A DNA stretch of 6,530 nucleotides from JBJHBY01 sp050485745 (GTDB lineage: Bacteria > Pseudomonadota > Gammaproteobacteria > Pseudomonadales > CAMLJR01). Below the pieces are notes generated by a model. The model worked only from the letters and a program-made list of their open reading frames with translations. It was not told the DNA's origin and did no database searches. Of the stretch, positions 1 through 5,768 are shown in pieces. Position 1 is the first letter of the stretch. Each line of letters starts with the position of its first letter. A program made the translations under genes and the position numbers. The stretch lies in NCBI GenBank assembly GCA_050485745.1, contig JBJHBY010000204.1, positions 1 to 6,530 on the forward strand, read 5' to 3'.

Positions 1-725
1 CCCGGCGCGAAGGGGCAGCCGCCGCGGCCGCCGATGGAACCATCCAGCCGGCGCACGCCGGCCTCCAGAGCGGCATAGGCATTGGCCACGCCGAAGCCCC
101 GGGTATCGTGAAAGTGGCAGGCCATGCGATCGGCGCCAAAGGCCCGCACCGCCTGCTTCACCAGCAACGCCACCGCACCGGGGTCGGCGGCGCCGATGGT
201 GTCGGCCAGGGGCACGGCCGCCGCACCCGCCGCGAGGAAGCGTTCGCACAGCTCGAGCACGCGCTGCGGTGGCACCGCGCCTTCGTAGGGGCAGACCCAG
301 GCCGTCGCGATATAGGGCAGAACCTCGACCCCGTCCTCGCGACCGCGGGCGATCACCGCCAGGGCCTCTGCCTCGGCCTCGGCGAGAGTCATTCGGATAT
401 TGCTGCGGTTCATGGCATCGGTCGCGGCGATGGCCATGTTGACGCGGCGGATGCCCAGGGCCCGGGCCTGTTCGTAGCCGCGGCGGTTAGGCACAAAGGC
501 GGAAAAGCACACCCCGCTTGCCGGCAGCCCGGCCACCACATCCCCGGTGCCCGCCATCGCCGGCACCGCTTTCGGCGACACGAAGCTGCCCACCTCCACC
601 GCCGGCAGGCCGGCATTCACCAACGCCTGCACCAGCTGCAGGCGCGCCTGCGGGCTCAACTGCCGCGGCTGGTTCTGCAGGCCATCCCGCGGGCCGACAT
701 CGGTGATGATCACGTGCTCGCTCAT
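1..725 (-). CDS. HMG-CoA lyase family protein (3' end cut by window edge)
   Basis: Member of the HMG-CoA lyase branch of the DRE-TIM metallolyases. The type enzyme splits 3-hydroxy-3-methylglutaryl-CoA into acetoacetate and acetyl-CoA in leucine breakdown, in the cytoplasm. I translated 241 codons from the ATG at 725. Visible signatures are PRDGLQNQ (residues 12-19, with the catalytic Arg13-Asp14 pair), VEVGSFVSPK (43-52, with Glu44), CPYEG (145-149), LADTIG (173-178), the metal-binding HFHD (204-207) and GGCPFA (235-240, with the mobile-loop Cys237). Family members are near 300 residues, so about 60 are missing off the left edge. The start is supported by GAGGA seven bases upstream. Oddities: the VRGY motif before CPYEG in the human enzyme reads VLPY here (135-138), and the loop before Cys237 is GGRGGC rather than AGLGGC. 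The fold and lyase class are clear; HMG-CoA as substrate is an inference, and a related 3-hydroxyacyl-CoA lyase activity is possible. It lies 20 bases after the preceding membrane-protein gene, so it is probably co-transcribed. Confidence 0.88.
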   Translation of the reverse strand, partial: MSEHVIITDVGPRDGLQNQPRQLSPQARLQLVQALVNAGLPAVEVGSFVSPKAVPAMAGTGDVVAGLPASGVCFSAFVPNRRGYEQARALGIRRVNMAIAATDAMNRSNIRMTLAEAEAEALAVIARGREDGVEVLPYIATAWVCPYEGAVPPQRVLELCERFLAAGAAAVPLADTIGAADPGAVALLVKQAVRAFGADRMACHFHDTRGFGVANAYAALEAGVRRLDGSIGGRGGCPFAP

Positions 726-732
726 GGCTTGT

Positions 733-737
733 TCCTC
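733..737 (-). promoter_or_regulatory. Ribosome binding site of the lyase gene
   Basis: On the minus strand this reads GAGGA, seven bases before the ATG at 725. It fixes the lyase start and sits in the 20-base gap after the TGA at 746-748, so the lyase can initiate independently of the upstream gene. Confidence 0.6.
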
Positions 738-745
738 AGGGCACC

Positions 746-1381
746 TCAGCTCGAGGCCGACAGGGCCAGCATCAGCAGTGCAAAGGCCGCCACCCAGCTG
801 CCCGCCACGCGCAGGGCCACCGGCAACCAGCCCCAGGGCAGCGCCAGCAGGCGATCCCCCAGATACAGCAGCCAGGAGAGCAACAGAAAAGCCCCCAGGG
901 CCGCACCGGGCAGGTACAGATGCGCCGCCAGTTCGGGCATGGCCTCGAGCTCCTGCGCGTTCACCGCGCCCAGGGCCAGGGCGGGCCACAGGGCCAGCGG
1001 CAGGAATATCGCTGCGGGTAAAGGCCGGTCCCAGGCCAGCAGCAGGCCGCACTGGGCCGCGGCCAGCAACAGCAGCACACCGGCATGGGGCAACTCCAGG
1101 CCCAGGGCCAACAGCACCGAGGCCGCGAACATTAACAGGGGCACACCCAGCAGCACCGGCGCCGCGCGCTGGATGCCCCGGCGCGCCGTCCAGAGACCCA
1201 GCGCCAGCAGCAGCAGCGCCTGGGCGGGATCGATAAAGGCGTGTGCCAGGCCATTGTAGAAATCGCCGGCACGCGGATTGAGGCTGTGCGCGGATACCGC
1301 TGGCGCCGCCAGCAGCAGGGCCGGCAGCAGGCCGGCCGCACGCAGCAACCCGGCGCGACGCGCCTTGCTGGAGAGGCTCAC
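746..1381 (-). CDS. HupE/UreJ-like membrane protein lacking the metal motifs
   Basis: Predicted 211-residue inner-membrane protein. The open frame runs upstream to 1819, but that part overlaps hupE in another frame. The real start is most likely the GTG at 1381, because TGAGG lies six bases before it and a signal peptide follows at once: basic SKARR, a Leu/Ala core, and likely cleavage after AVSA (28-31). The mature protein then begins HSLNPRAGDFYNGLAHAF and has about six hydrophobic stretches (near 52-67, 73-92, 100-117, 122-140, 155-177, 185-207). Its first segment, GLAHAFIDPAQALLLLALGLW, parallels GFAHPFLGLDHVLAMVAVGLW of the neighbouring HupE. However, the HX5DH motif has become HX5AQ (47-54), and nothing resembles CHGHAHG; the corresponding stretch reads LGAVNAQELE. 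This suggests a relative of HupE that does not use the same metal site, perhaps a partner subunit. I infer kinship from layout and local similarity; its function is unknown. Confidence 0.8.
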   Translation of the reverse strand: MSLSSKARRAGLLRAAGLLPALLLAAPAVSAHSLNPRAGDFYNGLAHAFIDPAQALLLLALGLWTARRGIQRAAPVLLGVPLLMFAASVLLALGLELPHAGVLLLLAAAQCGLLLAWDRPLPAAIFLPLALWPALALGAVNAQELEAMPELAAHLYLPGAALGAFLLLSWLLYLGDRLLALPWGWLPVALRVAGSWVAAFALLMLALSASS

Positions 1382-1387
1382 ACCCAG

Positions 1388-1392
1388 CCTCA
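1388..1392 (-). promoter_or_regulatory. Ribosome binding site overlapping the hupE stop
   Basis: The minus strand reads TGAGG. Its TGA is the hupE stop codon (1392-1390), and the GTG start of the next gene follows after CTGGGT. A ribosome ending hupE therefore stands on the next gene's binding site. This implies translational coupling and decides the GTG start at 1381. Confidence 0.6.
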
Positions 1393-2010
1393 GGCCACCT
1401 GCTGGAACAGGTAGTACGCACCGCCCAGGGCGATCAGCACACCGCCGGCCTGCACCAGGGCACGCCCCGCGCGGAGATGGTTGAGCAGGCCAAAGGCAAT
1501 GCCGATTGCATGCAGCAGGCCGGTGGCCAGAATAAAGCCCAGGGCATAGGTCGCAGGGTTGGCGGCCGCGGGCAGCTCCGTGCCATGGGCGTGACCGTGA
1601 CACAGGGCGAAGACGGCCACCAGGGTCAGGGCCAGCCACAGGGGCGGGCGCGCCTGACCAGCGATCATCAGGCCCAGCACCAGGGCCGACAGGGCGATAC
1701 CGACTTCCACCGCGGGCAGGGGCACCCCGGCCACGCCGAGCATGCCACCCAGGGCCATGACCAGAGGAAAGGCTACCGGCAGTTGCCAGATCGCCGGCTG
1801 CCGCAGGATTGCACCCCACAGCCCCACCGCGACCATGGCCAGCACGTGATCCAGCCCCAGGAAGGGGTGGGCGAAGCCGCTGACGAAGCCCTCCCCCATG
1901 CCGGAGATTTCATGGGCCAGCGCGGCGGGCGCGGCCCCCGACAACAGCAGGAACGCCAGGGGCAGTGAACAAGCGCGCAGAGACGGAAGCCGGATTCGGG
2001 TGGAGGACAT
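1390..2010 (-). CDS. hupE: HupE/UreJ family nickel/cobalt permease
   Basis: Inner-membrane protein of the HupE/UreJ family, whose characterised members take up nickel or cobalt for hydrogenase, urease or cobalamin. Two ATGs stand side by side, at 2013 and 2010. GAGG at 2017-2020 is six bases from the second and only three from the first, so I choose 2010 (206 residues); starting at 2013 adds one Met. Numbering from 2010, there is a signal peptide with a Leu-rich core and cleavage after ALA (30-32), giving a mature N-terminus HEISGMGEG. The family HX5DH motif follows (His48, Asp54, His55 in HPFLGLDHVLAM), then the second metal signature CHGHAHGTE (137-145) and a further LLHA near 165-168. About six transmembrane segments fit the family. 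It begins 48 bases after manB and is followed after 8 bases by a related membrane-protein gene. No hydrogenase, urease or cobalamin gene is in the window, so the metal and client enzyme are unknown. There is no room for a leader riboswitch in the 48-base gap. Confidence 0.9.
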   Translation of the reverse strand: MSSTRIRLPSLRACSLPLAFLLLSGAAPAALAHEISGMGEGFVSGFAHPFLGLDHVLAMVAVGLWGAILRQPAIWQLPVAFPLVMALGGMLGVAGVPLPAVEVGIALSALVLGLMIAGQARPPLWLALTLVAVFALCHGHAHGTELPAAANPATYALGFILATGLLHAIGIAFGLLNHLRAGRALVQAGGVLIALGGAYYLFQQVA

Positions 2011-2013
2011 CAT

Positions 2014-2061
2014 AAACCTCGCATGACGGCGGTGAGGGCGAAAACGGAATGGTACCCGCGC
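2014..2061. other. manB-hupE gap without clear signals
   Basis: This 48-base gap separates the sugar block from the metal-permease genes. It contains a KpnI-type GGTACC palindrome and, on the minus strand, a short T run (CCGTTTTCG), but no GC-rich hairpin followed by a T tract. I see no convincing -35/-10 pair. GAGG at 2017-2020 is the hupE ribosome binding site. Read-through from manB is plausible. Confidence 0.45.
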
Positions 2062-3435
2062 TCAGCCCAGTGCGTCGATCGCTTCGAGCAGTTCCCGGGT
2101 GCGTGCCTGCATCAGCGCTGCATCACCGCGGCTCTCGACATTCAGGCGCAGCACGGGCTCGGTGTTGGAGCCGCGCAGATTGAAGCGCCACTGTCCCATG
2201 TCCATGCTCAGGCCATCGGTGCGGTCCACCGCCCCGGCTTCAGGGGCATAGCGCTGCTCGATCGCAGCCAGCACGGCCTTGACGTCCACCACCTTGCGGT
2301 TGATCTCGCCGCTGCAGGGGAAGGCGGCAACCCGCTCCGCCACCAGCTGCGACAGGGGCTTGCCGGTGACGGAAACCATCTGTGCCACCAGCAGCCAGGG
2401 GATCATGCCGCTGTCACAGTAGGCGAAGTCGCGAAAATAGTGGTGTGCGCTCATCTCGCCACCGTAGATGGCGTTTTCCTTGCGCATGCGCTCCTTGATG
2501 AAGGCGTGACCCGTCTTGCTCTGCACCGCCTCACCGCCGTGGGCGCTGACCATGTCGATGGTGTTCCACACCAGCCGCGGGTCGTGCACGATGCGCTCCC
2601 CCGGGCTCTGGCGCAGAAACGCCTCCGCCAGCAGGCCGACCAGATAGTAGCCCTCGACGAAGGCGCCGCTCTCGTCAAAAAAGAAGCAGCGATCGAAGTC
2701 ACCATCCCAGGCAATGCCAAGGTCGGCGCCGTGCTCGCGCACCGCCGCGCTGGTGATCGCGCGATTTTCCTCCAGCAGCGGGTTCGGTACGCCGTTGGGA
2801 AACTCGCCATCCGGCTCGTGCTGCAGCTTGATGAAACGGAATGGCAAACGCCCCTCAAGGCGGTCGATGACCAGACCGGCACCACCGTTGCCGGCATTGA
2901 CCACAATCTTCAAGGGCTTGAGCGTGGCGCTGTCGACATAGGACAGAAGGTGATCGACATAGGCCCCCGCACTGTCCATCGGCTGCAGGCTGCCGCGAAC
3001 CGCGGCGGCCGGCTCGAAGTCGGCGGACTCCGCCAGTGCCTTGATGTCGAGCAGGCCACTGTCGCCGCTGATCGGCTGCGCGCCCTGGCGCACGAACTTC
3101 ATGCCGTTGTAATCCTTCGGGTTGTGGCTGGCAGTCACAACAATGCCGCCGCCGACGCCGCTGTGGAAGGTGGCAAAGTAGATCTCCTCGGTGCCGCACA
3201 GACCGATGTCGTGAACCTCGACGCCGGCATCGCGCAGGCCATTCGCCAGCGCCAGCTTCAGGGCCTCGCTGGTGAGGCGGATGTCATGTCCCACCACCAC
3301 GCTGCCCGGACGCACCACCTGGGCATAGGCGCGGCCAATGCGGTAGGCAATGTCTTCGTTCAGCTGGTCGGGCACACGGCCGCGGACGTCATAGGCCTTG
3401 AAGCAGTCGAGTGGGGTCATTGCGGGTTCCGTCAT
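2062..3435 (-). CDS. manB: Phosphomannomutase ManB/CpsG
   Basis: Interconverts mannose-6-phosphate and mannose-1-phosphate in the cytoplasm, the middle step to GDP-mannose. The 457 residues match the usual length of the E. coli CpsG type and resemble it closely throughout. Motifs of the alpha-D-phosphohexomutase superfamily, in order: CFKAYDVRG near the N-terminus (11-19), the phosphoserine loop TASHNP (101-106, catalytic Ser103), the metal-binding DGDFDR (244-249), the sugar-recognition loop GEMSAHHYF (326-334) and the phosphate-binding RGSNTEPVLR (421-430). Some relatives (AlgC type) also act on glucose phosphates, which would supply glucose-1-P to GalU; this cannot be decided here. Two in-frame starts exist: ATG at 3435 and ATG at 3420. 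Each follows a weak GGAA site within a repeated module, and the shorter form would begin MTPLDCFKAYD, close to where E. coli CpsG starts. The gene lies 40 bases after galU and 48 before hupE, all on one strand. Confidence 0.95.
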   Translation of the reverse strand: MTEPAMTPLDCFKAYDVRGRVPDQLNEDIAYRIGRAYAQVVRPGSVVVGHDIRLTSEALKLALANGLRDAGVEVHDIGLCGTEEIYFATFHSGVGGGIVVTASHNPKDYNGMKFVRQGAQPISGDSGLLDIKALAESADFEPAAAVRGSLQPMDSAGAYVDHLLSYVDSATLKPLKIVVNAGNGGAGLVIDRLEGRLPFRFIKLQHEPDGEFPNGVPNPLLEENRAITSAAVREHGADLGIAWDGDFDRCFFFDESGAFVEGYYLVGLLAEAFLRQSPGERIVHDPRLVWNTIDMVSAHGGEAVQSKTGHAFIKERMRKENAIYGGEMSAHHYFRDFAYCDSGMIPWLLVAQMVSVTGKPLSQLVAERVAAFPCSGEINRKVVDVKAVLAAIEQRYAPEAGAVDRTDGLSMDMGQWRFNLRGSNTEPVLRLNVESRGDAALMQARTRELLEAIDALG

Positions 3436-3447
3436 TGCAGGTTTCCG
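3416..3447 (-). repeat. Imperfect tandem repeat carrying two manB start modules
   Basis: On the minus strand CGGAAACCTGCAATGAC (3447-3431) is followed by CGGAACCCGCAATGAC (3431-3416), sharing one C. Each copy holds a GGAA-like weak ribosome site and an ATG. The two ATGs (3435 and 3420) are in the same frame and 15 bases apart, so manB could start at either. It looks like a small local duplication of the initiation region. Confidence 0.5.
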
Positions 3448-3475
3448 GTTGATATACGGGTCGGCGCGCGGCTGC

Positions 3476-4306
3476 TTATTCCTGCGGCTGGTAGACGTGC
3501 TGGTAGACGTAGTTGGTGGCCTCGACGAAACCGTCCACGGCGCCGCAGTCGAAGCGCCGCCCCTTGAACTTGTAGGCCATGACGCAGCCGTTCTGCGCCT
3601 GGGTCAGCAGCGCATCGGTGAGCTGCACCTCACCGTTCTTGCCGGGCGGGGTCTGGCGCAGGATGTCAAAGATATCCGGGGTGAGGATATAGCGCCCGAT
3701 GATGGCGAGGTTCGAGGGCGCATCGGCCTGTTTCGGCTTCTCGACCATGTCATCGACGCGGTAGAGGCCATCCTTGAGGGCCTCGCCGGCGATCACCCCG
3801 TACTTCTCGACCTGGTCCATGGGCACTTCCTGAACGGCAACGATGCTGCAGCGGAACTGCTTGAACAGACGCACCATCTGCGCCAGTACGCCCTCGCCAT
3901 CGTTGATGCAGAGGTCGTCAGAAAGCACTACGCCGAAGGGTTCGTTGCCAATCAGCACCTCGCCGGTGAGGATGGCATGGCCCAGGCCCTTCATCTCGCG
4001 CTGCCGGGTCATGGTGAAGGTGCCACGGTCGAGCACCTCGCGAATACTGGTCAGGTAGCGCTCCTTGCCGGTGCCCGCGATCTGGTGCTCCAGCTCGTAG
4101 CTGATGTCGAAATGGTCGGCGATGGAGCGCTTGCCGCGACCGGTGACGAAGGCGATCTCGTGCAGGTCGGCGGCAATGGCCTCCTCCACGCCGTACTGCA
4201 CCAGCGGCTTGTTGACGATGGGCAGCATTTCCTTGGGCATCGACTTGGTCGCCGGCAGGAAGCGGGTACCGTAACCGGCCACGGGGAACAGACATTTCTT
4301 GATCAT
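3476..4306 (-). CDS. galU: UTP-glucose-1-phosphate uridylyltransferase GalU
   Basis: Makes UDP-glucose from UTP and glucose-1-phosphate in the cytoplasm, feeding Ugd and glucosylated polymers. The 276 residues match the Pseudomonas-type GalU length and sequence. The N-terminal nucleotide-binding segment AGYGTRFLPATK (10-21) is followed by MPKEMLP with Lys25, then VTGRGKRSIADHFD (54-67), the metal-associated SDDL (129-132), MVEKPK (187-192) and FKGRRFDCGAVDGF (247-260). The start is ATG at 4306 (MIKKCLFPVAG), with AGGA at 4314-4317 seven bases upstream. It sits between manC and manB, 33 bases after the former and 40 before the latter. This splits the two GDP-mannose genes, which often lie side by side in polysaccharide loci. 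The reading frame is complete, with no unusual residues. Confidence 0.96.
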   Translation of the reverse strand: MIKKCLFPVAGYGTRFLPATKSMPKEMLPIVNKPLVQYGVEEAIAADLHEIAFVTGRGKRSIADHFDISYELEHQIAGTGKERYLTSIREVLDRGTFTMTRQREMKGLGHAILTGEVLIGNEPFGVVLSDDLCINDGEGVLAQMVRLFKQFRCSIVAVQEVPMDQVEKYGVIAGEALKDGLYRVDDMVEKPKQADAPSNLAIIGRYILTPDIFDILRQTPPGKNGEVQLTDALLTQAQNGCVMAYKFKGRRFDCGAVDGFVEATNYVYQHVYQPQE

Positions 4307-4313
4307 GGGCTCA

Positions 4314-4317
4314 TCCT
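4314..4317 (-). promoter_or_regulatory. Ribosome binding site of galU
   Basis: The minus strand reads AGGA, seven bases before the galU ATG at 4306 and inside the 33-base gap after the manC stop. It supports this start. Confidence 0.55.
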
Positions 4318-4339
4318 GAATCAGTTTATTCTGCGGGTG

Positions 4340-5764
4340 TCATCCCGGGCTGCGGCCGTAGACGTCCTCGAAACGCACGATGTCGTCCTCGCCCAGATAA
4401 CTGCCGGTCTGCACCTCGATGATCTCAAGGGGAATGACACCGGGGTTGGCCAGGCGGTGGCGCGTACCCAGGGGAATATAGGTGGACTGGTCCTCGGCAA
4501 GAATGAACTCCTTGCCATCACAGGTGACCGTGGCGGTACCGCTGACCACAATCCAGTGCTCGGCGCGGTGGTGGTGCATCTGCAGGGACAGCTGCTGCCC
4601 CGGGTTGACCACGATGCGCTTCACCTGGAAGCGCTCCGCCATAACCAGGGATTCGTAGGAACCCCAGGGGCGGTACACCCGGGTGTGCACCGTGGCCTCG
4701 TCCCGGGCCAGGGCCTTGAGCTGGGTGACGATGGCCTTCACATCCTGAACCCGGTCGCGCTGGGCCACCAGCACGGCGTCTGCCGTCTCCACCACCACCA
4801 GGTCGTCAACGCCGACGGCGGCAACCAGGCGGGCCTCGGCGCGAATGTAACTGTTGTCGACATCCTCCAGCAGCACATCGCCGGAGATGGCATTGCCACG
4901 CGCGTCCTTGTCGTCCACCTCCCACAGGGTGGACCAGGAACCGACGTCGCTCCAGCCGCAGTCCAGTGACACCACCGCGCCGCGGCGGGTGTGCTCCATC
5001 ACCGCGTAGTCGATCGAATCCGAAGGGCAGCGCGCAAAGGTCTCCGCATCCAGGCGCACGAAGTCGAGATCCTTCTGCGCCTTGAGAAAGGACTCCTCCA
5101 GACAGCCGGCCATCTCCGGTTGCAGCGCCTTGAGTTCATCCAGATAACTGCGCGCGCCGAGCAGGAACATGCCACTGTTCCACAGGTAGTCACCACTGGT
5201 GAGGTAAGTCTCCGCGGTGGCGCGATCCGGCTTTTCGACGAACTCGGCGATGCGGTACACACCGTCGTCGTCGCCCTCCGGGGCGTCGGTACGGCGGATG
5301 TAGCCGTAGCCGGTTTCCGGCGCCGCGGGCACGATGCCGAAGGTGACCAGTTCGCCGCGCTGCGCCGCGGGCAGGCCCTGACTCACCGCCGCGGCAAAAT
5401 TGTTGGGATGCTTGATAACGTGATCCGCCGGCAGCACCAGCAGCGTGGCATCGGCATCGATCGCCAGCGCGGCGAGGGCCGCCACCGCCACCGCCGGCGC
5501 GGTGTTGCGCCCACAGGGCTCAAGCAGGATGGCCGCGGGATGAACCCCGGCTTCACGCAGTTGCTCCGCCACCATGAAGCGGTGTTCGTTGTTGCAGACG
5601 ACGATCGGCGCGCCAATCTGCGGCAGGCCACGCACCCGGTCGAGGGTCTGCACCAGCAGGCTGGTGGTACCGGTCATCGGCAGGAACTGTTTCGGATAGA
5701 GCTCCCGGGACACGGGCCACAGGCGACTGCCCACGCCACCCGACAACAGAACGGGAATCAGCAT
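4340..5764 (-). CDS. manC: Bifunctional mannose-6-P isomerase / mannose-1-P guanylyltransferase
   Basis: AlgA/ManC-type cytoplasmic enzyme with two activities: fructose-6-P to mannose-6-P (C-terminal type II isomerase), and mannose-1-P plus GTP to GDP-mannose (N-terminal domain). The frame is open up to 5863, but the start is the ATG at 5764 (MLIPVLLSGGVGSRLWPVSR), where the family begins. AGGAG lies ten bases upstream; the extra 33 codons overlap ugd in another frame. This gives 474 residues, the family's usual length. The GTP-binding signature GGVGSRLWPVSR..PKQF covers 9-27 with Arg20. GRNTAPA is at 85-91, LPADH at 111-115, GYGYI at 152-156, FVEKP at 175-179 (Lys178) and WNSGMF at 195-200. 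The cupin isomerase domain carries QMHHHRAEHW (395-404, Arg400) and ends in SYLGEDDI..EDVYGR. It starts 4 bases after ugd. Both domains appear intact, so a separate manA is not needed for this pathway. Confidence 0.96.
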   Translation of the reverse strand: MLIPVLLSGGVGSRLWPVSRELYPKQFLPMTGTTSLLVQTLDRVRGLPQIGAPIVVCNNEHRFMVAEQLREAGVHPAAILLEPCGRNTAPAVAVAALAALAIDADATLLVLPADHVIKHPNNFAAAVSQGLPAAQRGELVTFGIVPAAPETGYGYIRRTDAPEGDDDGVYRIAEFVEKPDRATAETYLTSGDYLWNSGMFLLGARSYLDELKALQPEMAGCLEESFLKAQKDLDFVRLDAETFARCPSDSIDYAVMEHTRRGAVVSLDCGWSDVGSWSTLWEVDDKDARGNAISGDVLLEDVDNSYIRAEARLVAAVGVDDLVVVETADAVLVAQRDRVQDVKAIVTQLKALARDEATVHTRVYRPWGSYESLVMAERFQVKRIVVNPGQQLSLQMHHHRAEHWIVVSGTATVTCDGKEFILAEDQSTYIPLGTRHRLANPGVIPLEIIEVQTGSYLGEDDIVRFEDVYGRSPG

Positions 5765-5768
5765 CTGT

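Noticed and set aside
363..388. Short GAGGCC-type repeat in the lyase gene
   Set aside because: It encodes an Ala-Glu run (AEAEAEA) in a helix of the coding region and is too short to be called a functional repeat.
108..1259. Plus-strand open frame of 383 codons
   Set aside because: It runs antisense across the lyase and the second HupE-like gene. The product is rich in Arg, His, Ala and Gly without motifs, typical of a GC shadow.
900..1320. Repeated CAGGGCCAG/CCAGCAGCAG-like words
   Set aside because: They arise from Leu-Ala-Leu-rich membrane segments with biased codons (CTG GCC CTG). Spacing is irregular, so this is not a repeat array.
1382..1819. Upstream extension of the HupE-like frame inside hupE
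   Set aside because: It overlaps the strongly supported hupE in another frame. Its translation is Gly/Arg/Pro-rich, and a signal peptide plus ribosome site mark the start at 1381.
3436..3475. GC-rich galU-manB gap as a possible terminator
   Set aside because: The GCCGCGCGCCG stretch has no matching stem followed by a T tract, and manB continues the same pathway.
2023..3567. Plus-strand open frame of 514 codons
   Set aside because: It lies opposite manB, which matches its family end to end. Long antisense frames are common in high-GC DNA, and its translation shows no recognisable domain.
3398..4969. Plus-strand open frame of 523 codons
   Set aside because: It is antisense to galU and much of manC, crosses their junction, and has no family motif. 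It is explained by codon bias of the true genes.
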